A stretch of DNA of 64,000 nt from Gemmobacter aquatilis (GTDB taxonomy: Bacteria > Pseudomonadota > Alphaproteobacteria > Rhodobacterales > Rhodobacteraceae), in NCBI RefSeq assembly GCF_900110025.1, contig NZ_FOCE01000003.1, forward strand, positions 1 through 64,000, given 5' to 3'. Shown here one piece after another: positions 34,290 to 42,767 of the stretch. Under the pieces are notes generated by a model. It was not told where the DNA came from. It ran no database searches and saw only the letters and a program-made list of their open reading frames with translations. Position numbers and translations under genes: made by a program. The stretch's first letter is position 1, and each line of letters begins with the position of its first letter.

Positions 34290-35392
34290 CGGGCCTCCAG
34301 CAGCGCCAGACGCTGGCGCAAGACGGGGCGGATGGCGCCTTCGCGCGGGGCGTCGAGCAGCGTTGTATACATATGGTCACCGGGCAAGGGGCGGCTGCCG
34401 CCGTTCCAGTGTAGCCCGCGCAGCACCGCCTCGGCCTCGGGCGGCAGGCGGTCGGGCAGTGGTTGCCCCGACAGCAGACCCCAGACCGCCGTCCAGCAGC
34501 GCGCCACCGACCACGGGTTGTAGCCGCCGCCGCCCGTCACGATCAGCCGGGGCGCCAGATCGCGCAGGCCCGCCACCACCGCCAGATGCGCCCGGTTGGA
34601 CAGCGCCAGCCGCGCCAGCGGGTCTTCCTCCAGCGCGTCGGACCCGCATTGCAGGACGATTGCCTCAGGCCGGTGCGCCGCCACGCGGGGCAGGATCAGC
34701 CGATCCAGCACCAGCCGCATTTCGCTGTCGTTGAAGCCGCGCGGCACCGGCAGGTTGAAGCCATTGCCCCCCGCCGTATCCTGCACCCCGCCGGTGAAGG
34801 GCCAGCGCGCCTCTTCATGGACCGAAATCATCAGCACATCGGGTTGGCCCGCGAAGGCCACCTCGACCCCGTCGGAATGATGCGCGTCGATGTCGACATA
34901 GGCGATGCGGCGCAGCCCGGCGCGGCGCAGCGCCAGAATGCCCAGAACCACATCGTTCAGATAGCAGAACCCCGCCGCCCGCCCCTGCATCCCGTGATGG
35001 GTGCCCGCGCCGGGCACATGCACCACACCGCGATCCACCGAGGCCAGCGCCTCGCCCGCCCAGATCATCGCCCCGGCGCCGGTGGCGGGGCGGCGGAACA
35101 TCTCGGGGTATAACGGGTTGGACAGGGTGCCCAGACCGAAGCGGTCGCGCCAGTCTGCGGGCAGGGCCAGACCGTCGCGCGCCAGCGCCTCGGCTTCCTG
35201 CAAGGCCGCGATATAGTCGGCATCGTGCCACAGCGTCAGCGCCGCCGCCTTGGCGCGCGGGCTGGCGCGAAAGCGCTGCGGCGGCAGCCAGCCCAGCGCG
35301 CGGGCCAGATCCATCACCGCCGACACGCGCGGCACGCGCAAAGGATGCAGCCCGCCATAGGACGAGCCGCGATAGATGTCGGAGCCAAGCAT
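34286..35392 (-). CDS. HDAC/acetoin-utilisation family deacetylase
   Basis: A 368-residue zinc hydrolase of the histone-deacetylase fold. The catalytic pair lies in GTHHGMQGRAAGFCYLND (H132/H133), the metal ligands in YVDIDAHHSDGVEVAF (D169, H171) and the final loop in VTGGGGYNPWSVARCW. Bacterial relatives remove acetyl groups from polyamines or from acetyl-CoA synthetase (AcuC); which applies here is unknown. The start at 35392 (MLGSDIYRGSSYGG) is chosen because upstream readings run into the convergent-looking antisense of the peroxidase gene. Confidence 0.88.
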   Translation of the reverse strand: MLGSDIYRGSSYGGLHPLRVPRVSAVMDLARALGWLPPQRFRASPRAKAAALTLWHDADYIAALQEAEALARDGLALPADWRDRFGLGTLSNPLYPEMFRRPATGAGAMIWAGEALASVDRGVVHVPGAGTHHGMQGRAAGFCYLNDVVLGILALRRAGLRRIAYVDIDAHHSDGVEVAFAGQPDVLMISVHEEARWPFTGGVQDTAGGNGFNLPVPRGFNDSEMRLVLDRLILPRVAAHRPEAIVLQCGSDALEEDPLARLALSNRAHLAVVAGLRDLAPRLIVTGGGGYNPWSVARCWTAVWGLLSGQPLPDRLPPEAEAVLRGLHWNGGSRPLPGDHMYTTLLDAPREGAIRPVLRQRLALLEAR

Positions 35393-35439
35393 CACCGGGC
35401 CCAGTGGCGTCGGCCGTGGCCGGAGGGCGGTTGCGCCGG

Positions 35440-35976
35440 TCACGCCAGCGCAGCCTCGACCGCCGAGAGGATCGGGCGCGACAGCGGGGCCACCGGCGCC
35501 CCCCATGTGCCGCGCGGCAGCCCGTCGCGGCCCAGCAACACCTTGTTGAAGTTCCAGCCGGGGGTGAAGCCATGCGTATCGGCCATCCAGCGATAGAACG
35601 GGTGCGCCTGCGGCCCTTTCACCCGGGTGATGCCGGTCATCCGCAGCGTCAGATCGAAATTCGCCTCGCAATAGTCTTTGACCGCCGCCTCATCCGCCAG
35701 TTCCTGCCGGAAATCATCGGAGGGCACGGCCAGCACGACAAGCCCCTGCGCGGCATAGCGATCCTGCAGATCCTGCAGCGCGTCGAATTGCGGGGCGAAA
35801 CCGCACAGCGAGGCGGTGTTGACCACCAGCACCGGCTGGCCGCGCCAGGCGCCCAGATCGAAGCTGCCGCCGTCGATATTGTCAAAGCGGAAGGCCGGCA
35901 CCTGCCCGGCCCGCGCCGCCCCTGTGAGGGCGAGTGTCCCCGCCCCCGCCAGCATCCCGCGCCGCGTCATCTGCAT
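35440..35976 (-). CDS. exported glutathione peroxidase-like protein
   Basis: A 178-residue thiol peroxidase. A Tat-like signal (TRRGMLAGAGTLALTGAARA) precedes the peroxidase fold. The catalytic Cys58 lies in VNTASLCGFAPQFDAL, the partner residues in VPSDDF and WNFNKVLLGRDG. Most bacterial enzymes of the family are cytoplasmic and use thioredoxin; the twin-arginine leader suggests a periplasmic site here. It lies 47 bases upstream of the deacetylase gene and on the same strand. Confidence 0.88.
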   Translation of the reverse strand: MQMTRRGMLAGAGTLALTGAARAGQVPAFRFDNIDGGSFDLGAWRGQPVLVVNTASLCGFAPQFDALQDLQDRYAAQGLVVLAVPSDDFRQELADEAAVKDYCEANFDLTLRMTGITRVKGPQAHPFYRWMADTHGFTPGWNFNKVLLGRDGLPRGTWGAPVAPLSRPILSAVEAALA

Positions 35977-36070
35977 GAACCGCCCTTTCCTTGAAACTTG
36001 TGAACCCCAGATGATGAAATAATGCGCCAGCCCGTGCCGTCAAACCTGCGGAAAGCCGCTTTCGGCACAA

Positions 36071-36138
36071 GGTTTTTGCAATTTGCCGGATCGTGCCTAT
36101 TTCGTGACAAGGATCAAGGCGCTATCCTTGCAAAAACC
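36071..36138 (+). promoter_or_regulatory. nested inverted repeats upstream of the NUDIX gene
   Basis: GGTTTTTGCAA (36071-36081) is complementary to TTGCAAAAACC (36128-36138), and inside it CAAGGAT (36108-36114) is complementary to ATCCTTG (36124-36130). The two foldings are mutually exclusive in part, because both use TTG at 36128-36130. The pair lies 38 bases before the start codon. Confidence 0.45.
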
Positions 36139-36175
36139 AGAAACGACCCGCAGGCAGGACAGGCACGCAGCACCC

Positions 36176-36664
36176 ATGACGATCAAGGCCGATCTCTTTG
36201 CACCGCTTGCGGTCGAGGCAGAATTGCGCACCCAATATGGGGCGCTGTGCTGGCGTGACGGCAAGGAAGGGCTTGAGGTGCTGTTGATCACCAGCCGCGA
36301 GACCGGGCGCTGGGTCATCCCCAAGGGCTGGCCGATCAAGAACCTGCCGCCCGAACACTCTGCCGCGCGCGAGGCGTGGGAGGAGGCGGGGGTCGAAGGC
36401 CGCGCCGATCCGCATTGTCTGGGGCTGTATTCCTACGACAAGGCCCTGGGCAAGCTGCCCGGCCCGCGCGCCAGTGTTCCCTGCCTCGTCGCCGTCTATC
36501 CGCTGAAGGTCGATGCGCTGGCCAACCGCTTTCCCGAAGCCGGGCAGCGCAAGCGCAAGTGGTTTTCGCCGCGCAAGGCCGCCCGCAAGGTGGCAGAGCC
36601 GGAATTGCAGGCCTTGCTGGCCCATCTGCCCCGCCATCTGGCAGAACCGCCGACCGCCGCTTGA
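36176..36664 (+). CDS. NUDIX hydrolase (diphosphoinositol-polyphosphatase-like)
   Basis: A 162-residue NUDIX protein. The box runs from G-W-P-I-K-N-L through REAWEEAGV (about residues 52-75): the metal-binding REx2EE core is intact, but the Glu expected six residues after the first Gly is Leu, as in eukaryotic-type DIPP relatives. Substrate unknown. The ATG at 36176 is used, giving a start MTIKADLFAPL; no strong ribosome site is visible. Nested inverted repeats stand upstream. Confidence 0.85.
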   Translation: MTIKADLFAPLAVEAELRTQYGALCWRDGKEGLEVLLITSRETGRWVIPKGWPIKNLPPEHSAAREAWEEAGVEGRADPHCLGLYSYDKALGKLPGPRASVPCLVAVYPLKVDALANRFPEAGQRKRKWFSPRKAARKVAEPELQALLAHLPRHLAEPPTAA

Positions 36665-36724
36665 TTTCCCGGCGCAAGCGGGCCATCTGTCAGACAGAAG
36701 CCCGTCATCCGTCGGTTACATCGC

Positions 36725-37147
36725 ATGATCCGCTATTCGCTCCACTGTGCCCAAGGCCATGATTTCGAGAGCTGGTTCGCCTCGTCGGCGGCGTTCGACG
36801 CTCTGCAGGCGCGCGGGCTGGTGTCTTGCGCGATCTGTGGCGGAACCGAGGTGGAAAAGGCGCTGATGGCGCCGCAGGTGGCGCTCAAGGGCACCGGGGC
36901 GGAGCGTCCGCTGTCCACCCCCGCCCATCCCGCCGAAGCGGCACTGGCCGCCCTGCGCCGCGAGATCGAGGCGAATTCGGAATATGTCGGCGTGAATTTC
37001 GTGACCGAGGCGCGGCGCATCCATGCCGGCAATGCCCCCGAACGCGCGATCCACGGCGAGGCCAAACCCGACGAGGCGCGCAAGCTGATCGAAGACGGCG
37101 TGCCGGTGGCCCCCCTGCCCTTCCTGCCGGGGCGGAAAGCCAACTGA
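36725..37147 (+). CDS. DUF1178 family protein
   Basis: A 140-residue small protein with an N-terminal zinc-ribbon look: Cys8 and His12 in LHCAQGHDFESWFASS, then CAICGG at 35-40. The family occurs throughout alphaproteobacteria and its function is unknown. The middle is Ala/Pro-rich and the C-terminal part contains EANSEYVGVNFVTEARRIHAG, the family core. It overlaps the SDR gene by one base (TGATG). Confidence 0.88.
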   Translation: MIRYSLHCAQGHDFESWFASSAAFDALQARGLVSCAICGGTEVEKALMAPQVALKGTGAERPLSTPAHPAEAALAALRREIEANSEYVGVNFVTEARRIHAGNAPERAIHGEAKPDEARKLIEDGVPVAPLPFLPGRKAN

Positions 37148-37809
37148 TGCGGCGGATGCTGATCACCGGCGCGGGGCGCGGCATCGGGCTGGCGCTGGCC
37201 CGGCTGGCCACCGCGCAGGGCTGGGAGGTGATCGGCACCACACGCGGCACGCCGCCAGACCTGCCCGCCATCCGCTGGGAACGGCTGGAGGTGACCGAAG
37301 CCGCGTCGCATCTCGCCTTGGCGCGGCGGTTGGGCGGGCTGCCGCTGGAGGCGGTGATCTGCAATGCGGGGGTGCTGCGCGACCGGGGGCAGAGCCTGGA
37401 AACCGGCTATCCGCCGGACCTGTGGGCCGAAAGTTTCGCGGTCAATGTCACTGGCACATTCCTGACGGTGCAGACACTGCTGCCCAACCTGCACGCCGCG
37501 CGGGGCAAGGTGATGATCCTGTCGTCGCAGATGGGGTCCACCACGCGGGCGCCGGGGGGCAGCTATGCCTACCGGGCGTCCAAGGCGGCGGTGCTGAACC
37601 TTGGCCGCAATCTGGCGACCGACCTGTGCGGCGAGGGGATCGCCGTCGGCATCTATCACCCCGGCTGGGTACAGACCGACATGGGCGGGCGCGGCGCCGA
37701 GATCAGCGCAGGCGAGGCCGCGCGGGGGTTGATGGAGCGGCTGGCCGCGCTGACCCCGATGACCGCAGGCTGTTTTGAAACCTGGGACGGGCGCCCCCAC
37801 CCCTATTGA
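37147..37809 (+). CDS. short-chain dehydrogenase/reductase
   Basis: A 220-residue SDR. The cofactor site is TGAGRGIGLALARLA (residues 7-21), the NAG motif is in ICNAGVL, and the catalytic Ser and Tyr-x3-Lys are in MILSSQMGS and YAYRASKAAV. All catalytic residues are present. The relatives are often called 'C-factor'-like. The substrate is unknown. It is translationally coupled to the DUF1178 gene. Confidence 0.9.
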   Translation: MRRMLITGAGRGIGLALARLATAQGWEVIGTTRGTPPDLPAIRWERLEVTEAASHLALARRLGGLPLEAVICNAGVLRDRGQSLETGYPPDLWAESFAVNVTGTFLTVQTLLPNLHAARGKVMILSSQMGSTTRAPGGSYAYRASKAAVLNLGRNLATDLCGEGIAVGIYHPGWVQTDMGGRGAEISAGEAARGLMERLAALTPMTAGCFETWDGRPHPY

Positions 37810-37848
37810 GCGCAGCCGGGCCGCGAGGGCGCCCCGGCCAAAGCGGCG

Positions 37849-38271
<423 letters not shown>

Positions 38272-38346
38272 CTAAATTGCCGCTATCCTTGGCTTTCGCA
38301 GGCCGCAGACCGGCCCGGCAGGATCAGGGCGGAACCGGCAGTCAGG

Positions 38347-38886
38347 ATGATCAGACCCATCGCAATCAGTGCGGCGCTGTTGCTGGCCGCCTGCCAGTCC
38401 GGCCCGGTGCCCGAGGCGCCTGCAACCGCCGATCTGGGGCGCGAGATCCGCCGCGCCGCCACCCCCGACGCGCCGCCCCCCGCCAACAGGCCGGGCGAAT
38501 GCTGGGCGACCGACGTGACCCCCGCGATCATCGAGACGGAAACCGAACAGGTGCTGGTCACCCCCGAGCTCCGCGATGCGCAGGGCCGGGTGCTGCGCCC
38601 GGCCAGCTATCACAGTGAAGCCCGGCAACGCATCGTGCGCGACCGCACGGCGGTGCATTTCCGCACCCCCTGCCCCGAAGAACTGTCGGTCAGCTTCATC
38701 GCCTCGGTGCAGCGGGCGCTGAAGGCGCGGGGCTATTACCTGCAGCCCGTCACCGGCGCGCTGGACGAGGCCACCCGCGACGCGATCCGCCGGTTTCAGG
38801 AACCGCTGGGGCTCGACAGCCCGGTGCTGTCGCTGAAGGCGGCGCGGGCGCTGGGGCTGGTGGCGACCGATCTGAAGGATCTTTGA
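38347..38886 (+). CDS. peptidoglycan-binding lipoprotein
   Basis: A 179-residue lipoprotein with lipobox LLAAC (Cys16), a variable middle containing CWATDVTPAIIETETEQVLVTPE, and a C-terminal PG_binding_1 domain (about 110-170: VQRALKARGYYLQPVTGALDEATRDAIRRFQ). It should sit in the periplasm bound to the wall; a lytic role is not evident. Three bases separate it from the HD-domain gene. Confidence 0.82.
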   Translation: MIRPIAISAALLLAACQSGPVPEAPATADLGREIRRAATPDAPPPANRPGECWATDVTPAIIETETEQVLVTPELRDAQGRVLRPASYHSEARQRIVRDRTAVHFRTPCPEELSVSFIASVQRALKARGYYLQPVTGALDEATRDAIRRFQEPLGLDSPVLSLKAARALGLVATDLKDL

Positions 38887-38889
38887 CCG

Positions 38890-39528
38890 ATGACGACCGA
38901 CCGTCAGGCCGCCTACGAGGCCGAAGTGCTGCGCCATTGGGCGGGGCAAAGCGATGGGGCGCATGATCTGGCGCATCTGCGCCGGGTCTGGCGCAATTGC
39001 CAGAAGATCGCGCGGGCCGAAGGCGGCGCCGATCTGGAGGTGCTGCTGGCCGCCGCGATGTTCCATGACGTGGTGAACCTGCCGAAGAACGCGCCCAACC
39101 GGGCCGAAGCCTCGCGCCTGTCGGCCGAGGTGGCGGTGGCCTATCTGGCGGGCACCGATTTCCCGCCGCAAAAGCTGCCCGCCGTGGCCCATGCGATCAC
39201 CGCGCACAGCTTTTCCGCCGGTGTGCCCCCCGAGACGCCGGAGGCGCGCATCCTGCAGGATGCCGACCGGCTGGAGGCGCTGGGGGCGCTGGGTCTGGCG
39301 CGGATGTTCTATGTGGCGGGCGCGCTGGGGGGCGGGCTGTTCGACCCAGAAGACCCGCTGGCGCAGCGCCGCGCGCTGGACGACCGCGCCTTCGCGCTGG
39401 ACCATCTGGAAGTGAAACTGTTCCCGGTGGCCGAGGCGATGCAGACCGCCGAAGGGCGCGAGCTGGCGCAGCAAGGGGCCGAGTGGATGGAGGCGTTCCG
39501 CGCGCGCCTGCTGCGCGAGATCGGCTAG
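38890..39528 (+). CDS. HD-domain phosphohydrolase
   Basis: A 212-residue HD protein. Metal ligands are visible in HDLAHLRRVWRNC, MFHDVVNLPKNAP (the HD pair), AITAHSFSAG and ILQDADRLEALGALG. It resembles the YedJ-type HD hydrolases. The nucleotide or other substrate is unknown. Its close position after the lipoprotein gene suggests a shared transcript and no obvious common role. Confidence 0.88.
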   Translation: MTTDRQAAYEAEVLRHWAGQSDGAHDLAHLRRVWRNCQKIARAEGGADLEVLLAAAMFHDVVNLPKNAPNRAEASRLSAEVAVAYLAGTDFPPQKLPAVAHAITAHSFSAGVPPETPEARILQDADRLEALGALGLARMFYVAGALGGGLFDPEDPLAQRRALDDRAFALDHLEVKLFPVAEAMQTAEGRELAQQGAEWMEAFRARLLREIG

Positions 39529-39545
39529 GCCCCAGCGCTTCGGGA

Positions 39546-39938
39546 TCAGTCCTTCGGAATCGGGCGGCTGCGGCCTTCGGCATCAATGGCGACGAAGGTG
39601 AAGATCGCATCGGTGACCTTGGTACAGTCGGTGCCATAGCGCGGGCGGCGCCAGGCCTCGACATGGATGCGCATCGAGGTGCGGCCGGTGGCGACCAGAT
39701 CGGCGTAAAGCGACACCTCGTCGCCGACCTTGACCGGCTTGTGGAAGGTCATGCCATCCACCGCGATGGTGGCCGCCCGGCCCTTGCCGATGCGCCCGGC
39801 CAGATTGCCCGCCGCCAGATCCATCTGCGCCATCAGCCAGCCGCCGAAAATATCGCCCGAAGGGTTGGTGTCGGCGGGCATGGCAATGGTGCGGATCACC
39901 GGTTCTTGCGCGGGCGGGGTATCGGGGGGCTGCGTCAT
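39546..39938 (-). CDS. acyl-CoA thioesterase, hotdog fold (YciA-like)
   Basis: A 130-residue thioesterase. The family signature runs from TIAMPADTNPSGDIFGGWLMAQMDLAAG (catalytic Asn/Asp region) through VDGMTFHKPVKVGDEVSLYA. YciA-type enzymes hydrolyse a wide range of acyl-CoAs as hexamers. The ATG at 39938 follows AGAGGA. It is convergent with the HD gene across 17 bases. Confidence 0.9.
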   Translation of the reverse strand: MTQPPDTPPAQEPVIRTIAMPADTNPSGDIFGGWLMAQMDLAAGNLAGRIGKGRAATIAVDGMTFHKPVKVGDEVSLYADLVATGRTSMRIHVEAWRRPRYGTDCTKVTDAIFTFVAIDAEGRSRPIPKD

Positions 39939-40063
39939 CCTGCGTCCTCTGACTTCGCCCGGCGGGCATGGCCAACCGATCATGCGGCGCTGCAGCATCA
40001 GACGCAAGCGGCCTTGCGGCAAAATGGCACAGGCTCATCAAAAGGACGGGCACATCAAAAGAA

Positions 40064-40087
40064 CAGGGCGCCCGTCCGGGCGCCCTG
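40064..40087 (-). terminator. rho-independent terminator of degP
   Basis: CAGGGCGCCCG (40064-40074) pairs with CGGGCGCCCTG (40077-40087). On the minus strand the stem is followed by TTCTTTTGATG. It starts 27 bases after the degP stop at 40115. Confidence 0.75.
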
Positions 40088-40114
40088 CGTGATCGGCGGT
40101 GCAAGAGCGGCGGT

Positions 40115-41593
40115 TCAATCCACCGACAGCGCCACGAAGCGCGGGTCGCCGCCGCGGCGGATCAGCAGCAGCACGGATTTGCGCCCCGCCTCTTTCGCCT
40201 CGGCCACGCGATCCTGCAGATCCTTCAGCGTGGCTATCTTCTGTTGCCCCGCCTCGGTGATCAGATCCCCTTCGCGCAGGCCCTTGGTATAGGCCTCGGA
40301 CATGGCATCCACCTTGGAAATCAGCAGGCCCTCGGCCCCGACGGGCAGGCCCAGTTCCGCAATGTCTTCCTCGGTCACCGGGGCGACGGTCAGGCCCAGC
40401 ACCTCGGCCATGGCGGGCGCTTCGGGCTTGGCGTCGGGGGTGGCGGCATCCTCTGCGGCCTCGGCCTCTTCGCGGCGGCCCAGCGTCACCGACAGGGTTT
40501 CGCTTTTGCCTTCGCGCAGCACGATCACCTTCACCGCCTCGCCCACCGGGGCGTCGGCGACACGGCGGGTCAGATCGCGGACATCCTTGATCTCCTTGCC
40601 GTCAAAGCTGGTGATCACATCACCCGCCATCATGCCCGACTCTTTGGCCGGGCCTTCCGGCACATCGGTGATCAGCGCGCCCTTGGCGGTGCCCAGACCC
40701 ATGGCTTCGGCCACATCGGGCGTCACGTCCTGAATGCGCACGCCCAGCCAGCCGCGACGGGTTTCGCCGAACTGGCGCAGTTGATCGACGACCTTGGTAA
40801 CGACATTCGACGCCATCGAGAAGCCGATGCCGATCGAGCCGCCGGTGGGCGACAGGATCGCGGTATTCACCCCGATCACCTGACCATCCATGTTGAACAG
40901 CGGCCCGCCCGAGTTGCCCTTGTTGATCGCCGCATCGGTCTGCAGGTAATCGTCATAAGTGCCGCTGAGCGCGCGGTTGCGGGCCGAGACGATGCCCGAA
41001 GACACCGAGAAGCCCTGCCCCAGCGGGTTGCCCATCGCCAGAACCCAATCGCCGACCCGCATCAGATCGCTGTCGCCGAAGCTGACGAAGGGCAGCGGTT
41101 TCGGGCTTTCCACCTTCAGCACCGCAATATCGGTCTTGGGATCGGTGCCCACCAGTTTCGCGGGCAGGGTATCGCCGGAAAAGAACTCGACCGAGATCTC
41201 GTCGGCGCCTTCGATGACGTGATTGTTGGTGACGATATAGCCGTCTTCCGAAATCACGAAGCCCGAGCCCAGCGCCTCGGACCGGCGCGGCTCGCCATTG
41301 CCGTCCTTGTCCTGGAACTGATCGAAGAAATCCTGGAAGGGCGAGCCTTCCGGCAGTTGCGGCATGTCTTCGGTCGAGGCCTCGACCACCGCCGAGGTGG
41401 TGATGTTCACCACCGAGGGGCTGATTTGTGCCGCCAGATCGGCAAAGCTTTCGGGCGCCGCCCGCGCCTCGAGCAACCCGGCCGGCCCGAGGGCAAGGGC
41501 AAGCCCCAGCAGTGCCGCCCCCATCAGCCGCAGGCCGCGCTGCCGCGCCGCCATCATCGGCCCCGTCTCAATGGAAATCGCTTTCGCTTGCAC
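40115..41593 (-). CDS. degP: Do-family periplasmic serine protease/chaperone (DegP/DegQ)
   Basis: A 492-residue protease with a signal peptide (about 1-46) ending EARA, a trypsin-like domain with the triad H125 (NNHVIEG), D155 (KTDIAVLK) and S228 (NKGNSGGPLF), and two PDZ domains (about 300-380 and 410-490). A GTG start at 41593 is chosen because AAAGGAG lies eight bases upstream; ATGs further up lie before this site. It follows hflK and hflC, with which it forms the membrane protein quality-control group common in alphaproteobacteria. Confidence 0.92.
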   Translation of the reverse strand: MQAKAISIETGPMMAARQRGLRLMGAALLGLALALGPAGLLEARAAPESFADLAAQISPSVVNITTSAVVEASTEDMPQLPEGSPFQDFFDQFQDKDGNGEPRRSEALGSGFVISEDGYIVTNNHVIEGADEISVEFFSGDTLPAKLVGTDPKTDIAVLKVESPKPLPFVSFGDSDLMRVGDWVLAMGNPLGQGFSVSSGIVSARNRALSGTYDDYLQTDAAINKGNSGGPLFNMDGQVIGVNTAILSPTGGSIGIGFSMASNVVTKVVDQLRQFGETRRGWLGVRIQDVTPDVAEAMGLGTAKGALITDVPEGPAKESGMMAGDVITSFDGKEIKDVRDLTRRVADAPVGEAVKVIVLREGKSETLSVTLGRREEAEAAEDAATPDAKPEAPAMAEVLGLTVAPVTEEDIAELGLPVGAEGLLISKVDAMSEAYTKGLREGDLITEAGQQKIATLKDLQDRVAEAKEAGRKSVLLLIRRGGDPRFVALSVD

Positions 41594-41831
41594 CGCAAGA
41601 ACTCCTTTCGGTCGCATCTCTCCCGCCCGGATCGTTTCGGGCCCATTCACACCCAACAGGTAAGCGTTCGTCTGCGCAATGCAAACCCTGTCGCGGCGCG
41701 TCAAGAGCATGTGATTCAATGTTTCATTTGTCGTGAGCCCATCATCGGATCGCCCAGCCGGGCGGCCTGTCAAACGGAACCGCGCCCCGAAGGGCGCGGT
41801 GTGGTTTCTTTGGCGTGCCTGCGGCACGTGG

Positions 41832-41864
41832 CCTCCGGCGGGGATATTTTTGCCAAGATGAAAG
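41832..41864 (-). repeat. dispersed intergenic motif, copy 4
   Basis: CCTCCGGCGGGGATATTT followed by TTGCCAAGATGAAAG, five bases from the hflC stop, in the same orientation as the copy at 29546 and nearly identical to it over 33 bases. Confidence 0.65.
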
Positions 41865-41869
41865 CAGTG

Positions 41870-42766
41870 TCAGTCTTGCGGCGCGGCCAGTGCCGGGACT
41901 GGCGGCTGTTCGCTGCGCAGATAGGTGAAGAAGGTGCTGTCAGGCGACATCACGATCGAGGAATTGCCCGCCGTCAGCGCCCGGTCATACGCGGTGAGCG
42001 AGCGGGTGAAGGCGAAGAATTCCGGGTCGCGCCCGAACGCCTCGGCGTAGATCGCGTTGCGCTGCGCATCGGCTTCGCCGCGGATCACCTCGGCCTGTTT
42101 GCGCGCCTCGGACGTGACCTCGACCACCGTGCGGTCGGCGGTGGCGCGGACGCGGCTGGCCGCCTCGTTGCCACGTGCGATTTCATCCGCCGCCTCGCGT
42201 TCGCGTTCCGCCCGCATCCGGGCGAAGGTGGCGGCGAGGTTCTGATCCGGCAGATCGGTGCGGGTCAGGCGCACGTCGATCACATCGACGCCAAGGCTGG
42301 CCGCCTCGCGCCGGGCGATGTCGCGGATCTTGTTCATCAGGCCGGTGCGGTCTTCCGACAGCACGGCGCCCGAGGGAACCGACCCCAGAACCTCGCGGAT
42401 GGCGGCGTTGATGATCCGGTCCAGCCGCGATTGTGCGGCATCGGTGCCGCCGGGGCCGACCGCCTCGCGGAAATCGACGAGGTTCACGATGCGCCAGCGG
42501 GCAAAGGCATCGACCACGAGGCGGCGGTCATCCAGCGGCGTGACTTCAAGCGGTTGCGTCGGCAGGCCGAGGATCCGGTCCTCGTAGCGCACGACTTCCT
42601 GGATCAGCGGGATCTTGAAGCCGAGGCCGGGCGTATTGATTTCCTGCCGGACCTGACCGAATTGCAGCACCAGCACTTTTTCACGCTCGTCCACGACGAA
42701 GACGGAAGACAGCGCCAGGGCACCGAGCAGGAAGACGCCCGGCAGGATGAAGGCAGCTTTTGCCAT
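41870..42766 (-). CDS. hflC: HflC, modulator of the FtsH protease
   Basis: A 298-residue SPFH/band-7 protein with an N-terminal membrane anchor (about 4-23) followed by the band-7 domain (about 25-190) and a coiled-coil of the EREREAADEIARGNEAAS type. With HflK it forms the large cage over FtsH at the inner membrane. One base separates its start from the HflK stop. Confidence 0.94.
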   Translation of the reverse strand: MAKAAFILPGVFLLGALALSSVFVVDEREKVLVLQFGQVRQEINTPGLGFKIPLIQEVVRYEDRILGLPTQPLEVTPLDDRRLVVDAFARWRIVNLVDFREAVGPGGTDAAQSRLDRIINAAIREVLGSVPSGAVLSEDRTGLMNKIRDIARREAASLGVDVIDVRLTRTDLPDQNLAATFARMRAEREREAADEIARGNEAASRVRATADRTVVEVTSEARKQAEVIRGEADAQRNAIYAEAFGRDPEFFAFTRSLTAYDRALTAGNSSIVMSPDSTFFTYLRSEQPPVPALAAPQD

Positions 42767-42767
42767 G

